A stretch of DNA of 64,000 nucleotides from Collinsella sp. 4_8_47FAA (GCF_000763055.1 NZ_KN214135.1:337460-401459); one strand, 5' to 3'; counted from the stretch's first letter, positions 52,631-63,326 are shown. The notes: generated by a model from the letters alone, not told the origin. Made by a program: numbers and translations.

Positions 52631-54534
52631 TAGCAGCCCTCCTCTCGCGCGACCGTCTTGGATTCGGCCTCGTCCGAAACGTTAGAAGAACCGTCTGAGC
52701 AACCGATCAGCAAATCTGCCAACTCGTCGGCCAACGACTCAACCGTATAGAGGCCGTCCAAGCGTAGCGGCACGTCTGCCCTCGCAAGCGCCAGCGCCAT
52801 GCGCTGGGCAGCGGGAACACCCAAGCCGATCGACTTGAGCTCATCGGCATACGCAAAAACCTGAGCGGGCGTACCCTCGGCAAACACCGTGCCCTCGTTC
52901 ATCACGACAATACGATCGCAGCAATTGGCAAGGTCATCCATACTGTGTGAGACCATGACGACGGTCAGGCCATCGCGGTGAAGTCGATCGATGAGCCCCA
53001 GGAAATCACTGCGCGCCGCCGGATCGAGTCCCGCCATGGGCTCATCGAGCACCAGGACTTCGGGCTCCATGGCGAGCACGCCGGCGAATGCCACGCGCCG
53101 TTGCTGCCCGCCCGAAAGTTCAAAGGGGCTCTTGTCGCCCACCGTGGCCAGGTCGAGGCCTACGCGCGCGAGCGATGACGCAACGCGGCGGGCAACCTCG
53201 GCCTGTGACAAGCCAAGGTTATGCGGACCAAATGCCACGTCCTGTGCCACGGTCTCGGCAAACAGCTGACGCTCTGGATACTGAAACACCACGCCGACCT
53301 TTGCCTTAACCGCGGCGGCATCTTTCTTGTTTACCAGGTCGAGCCCCAGCGCATAAACAGAACCCTCCTGGGGACGAATCAGACCGTTGAGATGCTGAAC
53401 CAGCGTCGATTTACCCGAACCGGTATGGCCCGCAAGGCCCAGGAACTCGCCACGACACACCGTTAGCGACACATCACGCAACGCCCAAGGGCTGCTAGGG
53501 TCGTTGCCCCAGAGGGTCTGCTTGTTCGATGCGCCCTCGGCGGCTGAACGCTTGTGCCAACGGCGACGCTCGCGGGCGCTCAGCGAATAGCTATACGAAA
53601 GGTGCGAAATCTCGATGACGGGCTCTGACGCGTTGTCCTCATTGTCTGCCGGAACAGCGCCGTCAGCGATTTCCGACTGGGATGCGGAAGACTGCCCCGC
53701 GGTGCCCGCCTCACTTCGCTCGGTATAGGCCTGCGCAACCTCGGCAACCATATCCGCCTCGCGCACCTGCGCGTGAACGGGCACGCCCTTCGCACGAAGC
53801 GCCCTGCCAAGACAGCACGATGCCGGCATATCCAGGTTCAGCCGCGCGAGTTCGTCCGCCTGCGTCAAGATTTCATCGGGCGTGCCCAACATGGCAACGC
53901 GCCCCGCCCGAAACACCGCGACTCGATCGGCCTCGGCGGCCTCTTCCATAAAGTGCGTAATCATCACGATGGTCATGCCGCGTTCGTGCAGCGCGTGACA
54001 GGCCTTCATAAGGCCCTTGCGCCCGCGCGGATCGAGCATCGAGGACGCCTCGTCCAAAATGAGCACGCGCGGCTCCATGGCGAGCACGCCGGCAAGCGCC
54101 ACGCGCTGCTTTTGTCCGCCCGAGAGAGCGTGGGTCTCGTGGCGCTCAAAGCCCACCAGACCCACGGCCTTCAGCGCCTCGCGCACGCGCTGCGCGATCT
54201 GGGCCGATTCGACCCCTAAGTTCTCGGGACCAAACGCAACATCGTCCTCGACAAGCGTCGCCACAAGCTGGTCGTCGGGATTCTGGAACACCATGCCCGC
54301 AGTCGAGCGGATATCGTAGACCAGCTCGGGATCGGACGCGTCCATGCCGTTGACACACACCGTTTCCGCATCGGGCTGCAGCAGCGCGTTCAAATGCTTG
54401 GCAAACGTCGACTTGCCCGACCCATTGCCGCCGAGGATGCAGAAAAACTCCCCCTCCTCGATGTTCAGATCGATGCCATCGAGCGCCGGTGCAACACCGT
54501 CATAGCTAAAGGAAACGCCCCGACACTCAATCAT
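52630..54534 (-). CDS. ecfA: ECF transporter ATPase, two ABC domains fused (EcfA1-EcfA2)
   Basis: 634 residues. First ABC domain about 1-245: GGNGSGKSTFAKHL, LSGGQKQRVALAGVLAM and VLILDEAS. A variable, acidic linker follows (about 260-335). Second ABC domain about 340-590: GHTGSGKSTLVQHL, LSGGQQRRVAFAGVLAM and VLVLDEPM. Both have the Q-loop, signature and Walker B; the first has DEAS where DEPT is usual, as in other EcfA proteins. ECF transporters normally use two separate ATPases; a fusion is the less common form. Start overlaps the S-component stop by four bases. Confidence 0.94.
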   Translation of the reverse strand: MIECRGVSFSYDGVAPALDGIDLNIEEGEFFCILGGNGSGKSTFAKHLNALLQPDAETVCVNGMDASDPELVYDIRSTAGMVFQNPDDQLVATLVEDDVAFGPENLGVESAQIAQRVREALKAVGLVGFERHETHALSGGQKQRVALAGVLAMEPRVLILDEASSMLDPRGRKGLMKACHALHERGMTIVMITHFMEEAAEADRVAVFRAGRVAMLGTPDEILTQADELARLNLDMPASCCLGRALRAKGVPVHAQVREADMVAEVAQAYTERSEAGTAGQSSASQSEIADGAVPADNEDNASEPVIEISHLSYSYSLSARERRRWHKRSAAEGASNKQTLWGNDPSSPWALRDVSLTVCRGEFLGLAGHTGSGKSTLVQHLNGLIRPQEGSVYALGLDLVNKKDAAAVKAKVGVVFQYPERQLFAETVAQDVAFGPHNLGLSQAEVARRVASSLARVGLDLATVGDKSPFELSGGQQRRVAFAGVLAMEPEVLVLDEPMAGLDPAARSDFLGLIDRLHRDGLTVVMVSHSMDDLANCCDRIVVMNEGTVFAEGTPAQVFAYADELKSIGLGVPAAQRMALALARADVPLRLDGLYTVESLADELADLLIGCSDGSSNVSDEAESKTVAREEGC

Positions 54535-55121
54535 GCGCGACCTTTGACCTGGTCCTTCTTGGGCGTGATGAGATTAGAGACCGCCTTGTACACTGCAAGC
54601 GTCAATACCGAGTTAAGCACGGTCTTGATAAGGTTGAACGGCAGAACAGCAGGAAGCATGAGTGGCAAAATCACATCGGCCGAGCCATACCAGAACCAAA
54701 CGCCGATGGTCAGGTTTGCGACCATAGACAGCACCGTAGCGGCAATGACGCCGAGCGCCAGGCCAATCACGGCACCCTTATAGGTATGCATCTTCTGATA
54801 GACGATAGCCGCGGGCAGAATATAGCCCATCGTGGCAACCAAGTTCATAAGCGCGCCGACCCAGTCGCCCGTGGTAAGCGCATGGATAACGATCGCCATA
54901 GCGGCAACAGCGGTGCCGGCACCAGGGCCATACGCAAATCCACACACCATCGCCGGCACCAGCGACGGGTCATACGTCAAAAACGGCGCCGAGGGGAGGA
55001 TGGGCAGCTGCACATACATAAACAGTGCTCCCAAGGCGCACATCAACGCCATGGTAACGAGCTGTTTGGTGCTCCACCTATTCGTGTTCTCAAAATGGAT
55101 ATGCTGCGACTGTTCAGACAT
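54531..55121 (-). CDS. ECF transporter S component, probable riboflavin carrier (RibU-like)
   Basis: 196 residues from ATG 55121 with AGGTGA upstream; the longer frame begins inside the riboswitch. Six membrane helices start after a polar N-terminus, with WSTKQLVTMALMCALGALFM carrying the Ala-rich helix 1 that contacts EcfT. The gene is directly behind an FMN riboswitch, so riboflavin or a flavin precursor is the expected substrate. Coupled to ecfA (ATGA) and ecfT, it forms a complete dedicated transporter. Confidence 0.9.
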   Translation of the reverse strand: MSEQSQHIHFENTNRWSTKQLVTMALMCALGALFMYVQLPILPSAPFLTYDPSLVPAMVCGFAYGPGAGTAVAAMAIVIHALTTGDWVGALMNLVATMGYILPAAIVYQKMHTYKGAVIGLALGVIAATVLSMVANLTIGVWFWYGSADVILPLMLPAVLPFNLIKTVLNSVLTLAVYKAVSNLITPKKDQVKGRA

Positions 55122-55134
55122 AAGATCACCTGCC

Positions 55135-55313
55135 TCTTTCATCCGGACTCTAACCGTTGGTACTGGTATCTCACCAGTTCAGCCGGCATGCGAACCAACG
55201 CACACACGGGTCGCGGACTCATCGGCTCGGCCGCAGGCACTTTACCTGCGCCACGGTGTCCCTTTGACATCGCCCGATTTACCGCCAGTGGGGAATTTCA
55301 CCCCGCCCTGAAA
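55135..55313 (-). promoter_or_regulatory. FMN riboswitch (RFN element)
   Basis: On the minus strand the conserved blocks appear in order: TTCAGGGCGGGGTGAAATTC, then CCCCACTGGCGGTAAA, GCCGATGAGTCCGCGACCCG, CTGAACTGGTGAGATACCAG and GGTTAGAGTCCGGATGAAAG. The 3' end lies five bases from the S-component RBS and no terminator stem follows, so FMN should block ribosome binding rather than cause termination. Confidence 0.96.
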
Positions 55314-55518
55314 CAGCAATTGCAAGTGTAGCACCAGCAGGCTTTCGCGCAAGTATGCCAAAGGTAATTTATGGCGGAGACCAGTTGCCGTAACAACCAC
55401 GTTCCCCACCCATCCCAAAGTAGCGCGCCTTTCGCGCGAAACGCGAAACAGCGAGGGGGACACGTATTCCCATCAACCACGTCCTTCTCCGCGAGCCGAC
55501 CTCAAGGCCGCAAACGCA

Positions 55519-55664
55519 GGGAATCCGGGGGCGTGACGGGGGTTTCTCTCCGGAACATTTCCGCAGGACGCAAAGAGGCTCCGCAGCGCGAAGCGCGATG
55601 CGGAGCCTCTTTGCATGTCCGAGGACGTTCCGGAGAGAAACCCCCGTCACGCCCCCGGATTCCC
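55519..55664 (-). repeat. 146-bp palindrome after groEL with nested terminator-like stem
   Basis: Perfect 38-bp arms (55519-55556 and 55627-55664) enclose a second perfect 16-bp stem (55570-55585/55599-55614). It starts 26 bases after the groEL stop on the minus strand. No U-tract follows the outer stem. The stretch 55314-55518 between it and the riboswitch holds no gene I can support. Confidence 0.85.
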
Positions 55665-55690
55665 GGTGGGAGTTCTAGACCTTGTCGGCC

Positions 55691-57406
<1,716 letters not shown>

Positions 57407-57424
57407 TCAGAGATTCTGACGAGA

Positions 57425-57718
57425 CTAGGCCTCGACGACAGCATAGATGTCGTCGGCGCGCATCAGCAGATACTTCTCGCCGTCGACCTTGACCTCGTTG
57501 CCACCGAACTTACCGTAGATGACAACGTCGCCAACCTTGACGTCCATGGGGATGCGCTCACCCTTGTCGTTGACCTTGCCGGCGCCCACGGCAACGATGG
57601 TGCCGCGCTGCGGCTTCTCCTGAGCGTTGCTGGCGATGTACAGACCAGAAGCGGTCTTCTGCTCGGCCTCGTCGGGCTTGACCAGAACACGATCTGCAAG
57701 CGGCTTCAAAGACGACAT
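57425..57718 (-). CDS. groS: co-chaperonin GroES (10 kDa)
   Basis: 97 residues, standard: SLKPLADRVLVKPDEAEQKT at the start, the mobile loop TASGLYIASNAQEKPQRGTI, GKVNDKGERIPMDVKVGDVV near the roof. It caps GroEL. RBS AAAGGAGGAG. In the leader (57719-57850) I find no CIRCE (TTAGCACTC-N9-GAGTGCTAA) and no HAIR sequence. There is only an A/T palindrome, CAAAAAATCTTATTTTTTG (57828-57846), which could be an operator. Confidence 0.97.
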   Translation of the reverse strand: MSSLKPLADRVLVKPDEAEQKTASGLYIASNAQEKPQRGTIVAVGAGKVNDKGERIPMDVKVGDVVIYGKFGGNEVKVDGEKYLLMRADDIYAVVEA

Positions 57719-57854
57719 GCTTGTCTCCTCCTTTTTGGGCCGCGCGGTTATACCACGCGAATTAACCCTTTTTGTTTGCGTACGCGTTGAATGGTACCCA
57801 CGAATGGCGGGTTATACAACACGGAGTCAAAAAATCTTATTTTTTGGCACTTAG

Positions 57855-58054
57855 ATTTTCTGAATGCCGGGGGATAACTTAGCAGTGGCTCCCGGGGCGG
57901 ACCGGAGGGCATGAAGTTTGCTGCTCTACAGTCCTGCGCAAGACGGAAAGCACATTAAGTGCTTTCCTTTGCGTGCGGAACTCGCGACAAACTTCATGCC
58001 CTCCGGTCCGCCCCGGGAGCCAGGTTAACTAATTCGGGCCCGGTATTCAGAAAA
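57855..58054. repeat. 200-bp three-layer palindrome upstream of groES
   Basis: The middle arms 57886-57920 and 57988-58022 are perfect over 35 bp. The innermost stem 57945-57953/57959-57967 is a perfect 9-bp hairpin. Outer arms 57856-57871 and 58039-58054 match at 15 of 16. It can form a long cruciform or RNA hairpin. No gene is near enough to need it as terminator: the nearest minus-strand stop is at 58627. Confidence 0.85.
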
Positions 58055-58131
58055 GTCAGTGCAGCAAAATGGCGATGCGGATAGCGACATGGGCATGGTT
58101 TTCGCCACGCGCACGGGTCCCCCGGGGAGCA

Positions 58132-58369
58132 CCGTGCATTTTTGGGAGTATTCAGCAGGCCAGGGTAAATGCATACGCGCCGGACATACTTTTTTGGTCC
58201 CAAGGATGCTTTCAGCGGGCGGTTTTGGTCGGTGGGCAGACCCCGTTGGAACAAATGGGCATACTTCGCGCCGTACCGGACCACAAAATGTCATCGAGCT
58301 CCGCGATGCTACCCGACTGCAGCGGCGCCGGCGGGGCTTGCGTTGCTGAATACTCCGTTTTTTGCACGG
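58132..58369. repeat. MITE-like element with 26-nt terminal inverted repeats
   Basis: 58132-58157 and 58344-58369 are inverted copies: CCGTGCA, six non-matching bases, then GGAGTATTCAGCA (20 of 26 positions match). The 186 bp between contain no supported gene; short frames that cross are not convincing. Confidence 0.6.
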
Positions 58370-58560
58370 CCCGGGCGGGGGTACATCAGGACCAGAAAGA
58401 ACATCCCAGCCTTTTTATGCAATCTGCAATGGAAAGTATGCAAAACACCAAGAGACGGCATTGCTGATGTCCAAATTAAATGCGCGGGGCAGCAGCGCCC
58501 CCACCCCACGCTCAAATCAAGCAGAGCAGGGACGCTCATAGCGGGTCCCCACCGATATAC
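58370..58560. other. intergenic stretch without identified features
   Basis: No gene, tRNA or clear hairpin is visible between the MITE-like element and the terminator at 58561. Confidence 0.4.
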
Positions 58561-58608
58561 AAACGCGGCTCGAGCACCATCCCAAAATAGGCTGCCCGAG
58601 CCGCGTTT
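58561..58608 (-). terminator. amidohydrolase terminator
   Basis: Perfect 12-bp stem 58561-58572/58597-58608 (AAACGCGGCTCG) with a 24-nt loop, followed by TTTGTATAT including the stem end, 19 bases after the stop. Confidence 0.8.
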
Positions 58609-58626
58609 AACGGTACGGCATGATTA

Positions 58627-60264
58627 TTAGCGCTCGTAAATCAAGTTGCCTGCCAGGTAGGTGGCCTGAACCTTGGTGGCCTGCAGCTCTTGGGGGTCGA
58701 TGGTGAGCGGGTTTTGGTCCAGGACTACCAGGTCGGCGTATTTGCCGGGCTCTAGGCTGCCGAGGTTTTGCTCGTCACCTGCTGCGTAAGCGCTGCCCAG
58801 GGTGTAGTTGCGCAGAGCTGTAGCCGCGTCGACGCGCTCGCTGGGGAGCCAGCCGCCCTCGGGCCAGTGGCTGCGGGGGTCTTGGCGCGTGATGGCCGTG
58901 TAGAGCACGTTCATGCTGGTAACGGCCGTGATGGGGCTATCGGTGCCGAAAGCTTGGCGGATGCCGCGTTGCTTATAGGTCGCAAACGGCCACATGATGC
59001 GGCTGCGCTCCAGGCCCAGGTCGCGCTCCGGGCCACCCGGGTCGAGCGTGATGTGGCAAGGCTGGCTCGAGGCAATGACGTTGAGCTTGCGCAGACGATC
59101 GATGTCCTCGGGCAGCAGATTCTCCAAATGCTCAAGCGTATTATGGCCGTGCGGGGGCAGACCGTAGAGCTCTGCCGCCTCCTCAAAGATATCGAGTGCG
59201 GCATGGATGGCACCGTCGCCGATAACGTGGATGCGCACGGTGTGGCCACGCTCGGCTGCCGCTAGAACCAACTTGCGCATGCGCTCGACAGGAACCGTCA
59301 GACGACCCTGGTCGCCCGGGAAGCGCGGGTTGGTATAGGGCTCAGTGAGGTATGCGGTATGCTCGCTCGACACGCCGTCGAAGAACTGTTTAAAGCCTGG
59401 CGCCGAGAGCAGCGCATTGTTCGCGTAGCGGGTCTGGAGTTCTTCCAAGCGCGATTGGTCATCCAGCAGCGTGGGAAACAGATGGGCGCGGATGCCCAGC
59501 TTGCCGGCGGCCTGCAGCTTGTCGTAAACATCGTCGCGAATAAAGTCACAGCCCGGCATGGGCATGAGCGACATATCGCAGATCGAGGTGATGCCCTGCT
59601 CGGCCATACGCTTCATCTGGTCGGCGTAAGCGCTCGCGATGCGGTCCTCGCCCAGCCACTCAAGACAGCGCGGCAGCAGCTGCATGGCCGCAGCCTCGTG
59701 GGCAATACCCGTAAGCTCACCGTTTGAGTCTTTGTCGTAACTGCCACCCGCCGGAGGCTCACTGTCGCGTGTCACGCCAAGGGCTTCGAGTGCGCGGCTG
59801 TTGAGCCACAGGGTATGCCCATCGCCCGAATACATAACACAGGGGCGATCGGGAAAAGCAGCATCGAGCGATGCCTTAGTGGGATGCTCGGGCGGATCCC
59901 AGCGGTAATCGCGCCAGCCCTGCGTCACGACCCAGGCGTCGTCGGGCAGGTCCTGGGAAAACTCGAGCGCGTGCTGCACCAGTGCCGCCTCTGACGTGCC
60001 CATATCCATGAGCATGTACGGCGAGGAACCGACCGAGGTATGGAAGAAGTGCAGGTGCGCATCATGGAAACCGGGGCAGATGAATTGCTCGCCGTAGTCG
60101 ACCACCGGCGTGGCAGCAGGGGCGGCGGCAATCACGTCATCGGGCGCACCGACCGCGACGATACAATCTCCCGCGATGGCGATCGCCAACTCGCGGGCGG
60201 TATCGATGCCGTCTTGCGCGGTAAAAACGTTCTTGGAGCAGATAATCCGATCGATATGTTGCAT
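58627..60264 (-). CDS. amidohydrolase family protein (YtcJ-like, Amidohydro_3)
   Basis: 545 residues from ATG 60264, five to six bases after GGGGA; an ATG at 60276 is less likely. The metal-binding motif HDAHLHFFH and downstream HVIGDGAIHAALD, TLEHLE and GTDSPITAV are family-typical. The enzyme hydrolyses amide or imide bonds in an unknown substrate. The open frame continues upstream for another 540 codons, but that part is the antisense of the M20 gene and is not translated here. Divergent from the M20 gene. Confidence 0.88.
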   Translation of the reverse strand: MQHIDRIICSKNVFTAQDGIDTARELAIAIAGDCIVAVGAPDDVIAAAPAATPVVDYGEQFICPGFHDAHLHFFHTSVGSSPYMLMDMGTSEAALVQHALEFSQDLPDDAWVVTQGWRDYRWDPPEHPTKASLDAAFPDRPCVMYSGDGHTLWLNSRALEALGVTRDSEPPAGGSYDKDSNGELTGIAHEAAAMQLLPRCLEWLGEDRIASAYADQMKRMAEQGITSICDMSLMPMPGCDFIRDDVYDKLQAAGKLGIRAHLFPTLLDDQSRLEELQTRYANNALLSAPGFKQFFDGVSSEHTAYLTEPYTNPRFPGDQGRLTVPVERMRKLVLAAAERGHTVRIHVIGDGAIHAALDIFEEAAELYGLPPHGHNTLEHLENLLPEDIDRLRKLNVIASSQPCHITLDPGGPERDLGLERSRIMWPFATYKQRGIRQAFGTDSPITAVTSMNVLYTAITRQDPRSHWPEGGWLPSERVDAATALRNYTLGSAYAAGDEQNLGSLEPGKYADLVVLDQNPLTIDPQELQATKVQATYLAGNLIYER

Positions 60265-60432
60265 GGGCGTCCCCATCTCTGGCAGGAAATTCAACACTCC
60301 CGAGTGTACTCCCCCGCCCTTGCAACAAAACCCCAAGCGGCAAACGGCAACTTTACCAGCCCTAGCGGCAGGTGGCATACTGGAGAGAGCCTGTACGATT
60401 TTGCGATCGAGCCAACAAGGAGCAAATCGACC

Positions 60433-61896
60433 ATGACGAAGACGAAGGCACAGCAGATTATGGCGGCAACCGAGGTTCGCGCGGCAGACGACGTCACCGC
60501 GGCCATCCAGGATATCGCCGCCGAGTTTGAACCCTACATCATCAAGCAGCGCCGGCACTTCCATAAGCACCCGGAGCTGAGCCTTGCCGAGGAGCGCACG
60601 ACTTCCGACATCGCCAACCAGCTCGACGCCATGAATATCCCCTACGAGCGTCCGCTCAAGACGGGCCTGGTGGCGACGCTCCGCGGCACCGCGCCCGATG
60701 CCTACCGCGAGGACGGCACGCCGCGCCGCCGTATCCTGCTGCGCGCCGATATCGACGCTCTGCCTGTCACCGAGCAGACCGGCGAGGAGTTCGCCAGCGT
60801 CAACGAGGGCTGCATGCATGCCTGCGGCCACGACTGCCATATCGCCATGATGCTCGGCACGCTGCAAATCCTGCGCCACATGACCGATGACATCCACGGC
60901 GAGATTCGCATCGCATTCCAGCCCAGCGAGGAAAACGGCCAGGGCGCCAAGCTCATGATCGGCACGGGCGTACTTGATGGCGTCGACGGCGCCTACGCCG
61001 CGCACATCTGGAGCGAGGTCGACGCCGGCACCGTAAGCTGCGAGCCCGGCCCACGCATGGCAAACACCGACTGGTTCCGCATCGACGTCCGCGGCACCTC
61101 GTGCCATGGCGCCATGCCCCAGCGCGGCCACGATGCCGTTATGGTTGCCGCCGAGATCGTCAACGCCCTGCAAACTATCGTCTCGCGCGAGATTAGCCCC
61201 TACGAACCTGCCGTCATCACCGTCGGCGAGCTGCATGGCGGCACCGCGCGCAACGTTATCGCCGGCACGGCGTACCTCGCCGGCACGGTACGCACCTATG
61301 GCGACAAGACGCATGAAGAGATGCCCGAACTTATGCGCCGCATCGTGGAGCACACCGCGGCTGCTCTGGGCGCCGAGGCCGAACTCACCGACTACACCAT
61401 CGCCAACTACAAGGTAGAAAACGATGCCGCCTCGAGCGAGCGCTGCCGCCAAGCTGTGCTCAAGTGCTTGGGCCCCGCGGGCGAGAGCCATTACCGCGGC
61501 ACGCTTTCGGGCGAGGATTTTTCGGAGTACCTGCGCCGCGTGCCGGGCGTGCTCGCCTTTGTAGGTACGCGCAACCCCAAGATTGGTGCCACGTACGCCC
61601 AACATTCCTGCTTCTACAAGATCGACGAGAGCGTGCTCGCCAAGGGCTCCATGGTAGCCGCTCAGTATGCCATCGACTTTTTGGCCGAGCCCACGCAAGA
61701 AGAGCTCGACGGCCCCGCGATTACCGCGGTCGCCGAAACCAACCCCGATCTGGCCGCCAAGTTGCGCTCTGCCAAGGCAACGACCGCCGAGGCTCGTGAC
61801 GCCATCCATGATGCCCGCACGGCCCGCCATGCCGCGATCAAGGGCATCCACGAAGCCCGCGCCGCCGCTCGACACGAGGATAAGCACGGCGAGTAG
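60433..61896 (+). CDS. M20-family amidohydrolase (hippurate/IAA-amino acid hydrolase type)
   Basis: 487 residues from ATG 60433, ten bases after AAGGAG. Motifs: RRHFHKHPELSLAEERT, LLRADIDALPVTEQTGEEF, MHACGHDCHIAMMLGT, FQPSEENGQGAKLMI and HGGTARNVIAGTAYLAGT. The Cys and His of ACGHD and the Glu pair SEEN hold the metals. It removes acyl or aromatic groups from N-acyl amino acids. After the enzyme fold (about residue 425) an Ala/Lys/Arg-rich helical tail (ATTAEARDAIHDARTARHAA) of some 60 residues is appended, not common in the family. Confidence 0.92.
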   Translation: MTKTKAQQIMAATEVRAADDVTAAIQDIAAEFEPYIIKQRRHFHKHPELSLAEERTTSDIANQLDAMNIPYERPLKTGLVATLRGTAPDAYREDGTPRRRILLRADIDALPVTEQTGEEFASVNEGCMHACGHDCHIAMMLGTLQILRHMTDDIHGEIRIAFQPSEENGQGAKLMIGTGVLDGVDGAYAAHIWSEVDAGTVSCEPGPRMANTDWFRIDVRGTSCHGAMPQRGHDAVMVAAEIVNALQTIVSREISPYEPAVITVGELHGGTARNVIAGTAYLAGTVRTYGDKTHEEMPELMRRIVEHTAAALGAEAELTDYTIANYKVENDAASSERCRQAVLKCLGPAGESHYRGTLSGEDFSEYLRRVPGVLAFVGTRNPKIGATYAQHSCFYKIDESVLAKGSMVAAQYAIDFLAEPTQEELDGPAITAVAETNPDLAAKLRSAKATTAEARDAIHDARTARHAAIKGIHEARAAARHEDKHGE

Positions 61897-61931
61897 TCGT
61901 CACGCCCACCCATAACAACCTGGCTATAGCA

Positions 61932-61970
61932 AAGCGGGGGCGAACGTTATCTCAACGTTCGCCCCCGCTT
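61932..61970. terminator. bidirectional terminator between convergent genes
   Basis: Perfect 17-bp stem 61932-61948/61954-61970 with a five-base loop, between the M20 gene (plus) and the DUF2752 gene (minus). Few T follow on either side, but the stem is very strong. Confidence 0.75.
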
Positions 61971-62002
61971 ATGTGTCGACCGCTTTTCTAGCGCGTCCTC
62001 CG

Positions 62003-62500
62003 TCACGACAGGCAAGAGTGAAGAATGGTGAGCCAGCGTGGGGTTTCGAAGTGGATGATATCGGTGGGAACTCCGGCGGGAGCGTGACCACCAAAGAGCA
62101 GGCCCGCGTCTGCTGGGTTGATAAGGCGCACGATCCATACGGCAACGACCAGCACGCACAGAACAACGACCGCAATGTCGATGCCACGCTTTAGCTTGCT
62201 CGATGCCACCTCCTCGCGCACGAACGCGAGCGCAAACGCAATCGGCACCACCCAAAACAGCGGATGATAGGCGAAGGCCGCCGCAAAATCGAGGCGCAGT
62301 GCTGTCAGCCAGGCCCTCGTCATGCCACATCCCGGACAGGGGATGCCCGTCATCAGGCGAAACACGCAGCCGATATCGAGCAGGTAGAGTGCGAGCCAGG
62401 CGACAAAGAGCGCGCCGATGCAAGAAAGGGCGCGGCGAATGAGTTCCACCGCGCCCTTATGTCCCTGAGTATTACTCACGACGACTTGATCGTTAGGCAC
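62003..62500 (-). CDS. DUF2752-like membrane protein
   Basis: 165 residues, GTG start overlapping the end of the next gene by eight bases. Three or four membrane segments; the conserved CPGCGMTRA motif (in TGIPCPGCGMTRAWLTALRL, about residues 52-71) identifies the family. Function unknown. Translational coupling to the zinc-ribbon protein suggests a common role at the membrane. Confidence 0.8.
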   Translation of the reverse strand: MPNDQVVVSNTQGHKGAVELIRRALSCIGALFVAWLALYLLDIGCVFRLMTGIPCPGCGMTRAWLTALRLDFAAAFAYHPLFWVVPIAFALAFVREEVASSKLKRGIDIAVVVLCVLVVAVWIVRLINPADAGLLFGGHAPAGVPTDIIHFETPRWLTILHSCLS

Positions 62501-63170
62501 GCACGCCGAGACGGGTGTTGTAGACCGTAGCCATTGCGTTGGTGTTCTTGATGATGATGTTCATGGCAAAGATGGGACCAAGGCCGCACAGGAGCGCACC
62601 GACAATCTGCCACATAAGAATGGTGGTGCCGTTCTCCTGGAACACCAGGCCATAGCGAGGGGCGTTGGCCTGCAGGCGGTTACCGATCTTATAGTACCAG
62701 TAGGGGGCATAGAAACCGCAGGTCACAAACGACAGCAAGATGAACGCGGCAATGCCCGGCGTGGAATCGCCGTCGTCCTGGCACATGACATTGATGTCGC
62801 GGGCGAGGCAATAGAGGAAGTAATATGAATAGATGCCGCAGGTCACGATGGAAAGCAGGAGCCAGCCGATCACGCCACGGTCGGTTTTAATCGGAGTATA
62901 GCCCATCGGGGCAGGTGCAGGCTGCTGAGCATACTGCTGCTGACCGGTGTACTGCTGCTGCCCGGCGTACTGCTGCTGAGGCTGAGGCTGAACTGCCTGA
63001 ACCGGAGTGGGCTGAATCTGCGTGGGCTGCGGAGCAGGCTGGGGCTGAGGTGCAGGCTGCGGCGCGGGCTGCGGAGCAGGAGCAGCGGAAGCGGCACCGA
63101 CGGCAGAACCGCAAACAGGGCAGAATTTGGCATCATCCGAAATGGGAGAACCACAAGTGGGACAGAACAT
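62493..63170 (-). CDS. zinc-ribbon and DUF4234-like membrane protein
   Basis: 225 residues. An N-terminal zinc ribbon (CPTCGSPISDDAKFCPVCGS) is followed by a Pro/Gln-rich linker with QPAPQPAP- and QQYTGQQQYA-type repeats (about 30-90), then a membrane domain with VIGWLLLSIVTCGIYSYYFLY, family-typical of DUF4234. ATG behind GGAGAGG. No enzyme motif is visible; such proteins may organise membrane complexes. Confidence 0.8.
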   Translation of the reverse strand: MFCPTCGSPISDDAKFCPVCGSAVGAASAAPAPQPAPQPAPQPQPAPQPTQIQPTPVQAVQPQPQQQYAGQQQYTGQQQYAQQPAPAPMGYTPIKTDRGVIGWLLLSIVTCGIYSYYFLYCLARDINVMCQDDGDSTPGIAAFILLSFVTCGFYAPYWYYKIGNRLQANAPRYGLVFQENGTTILMWQIVGALLCGLGPIFAMNIIIKNTNAMATVYNTRLGVRA

Positions 63171-63326
63171 AAGCCTCTCCTTTTCCTAAGGCGTTGCACG
63201 CCTTCAAACCTTACACGTCTATGTTCTCAACAATAGCCGCGACGTTGTTGCGCAACATTGGCCAATTTCCGAGAAATTTTACTGCAACCGTTTTCCCAGG
63301 CATTTTCTTGCTTTCGCAGTAGAAAA

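Noticed and set aside
57994-58294. 90-96 codon minus-strand frames in the groES upstream region
   Set aside because: They run through the inverted repeats and the giant palindrome, without RBS or known domain. Possibly a conserved repeat rather than a gene.
58627-61887. 1086-codon minus-strand frame as one fusion protein
   Set aside because: The upstream half is antisense to the M20 gene. The true amidohydrolase starts at 60264 with an RBS and the family's N-terminus.
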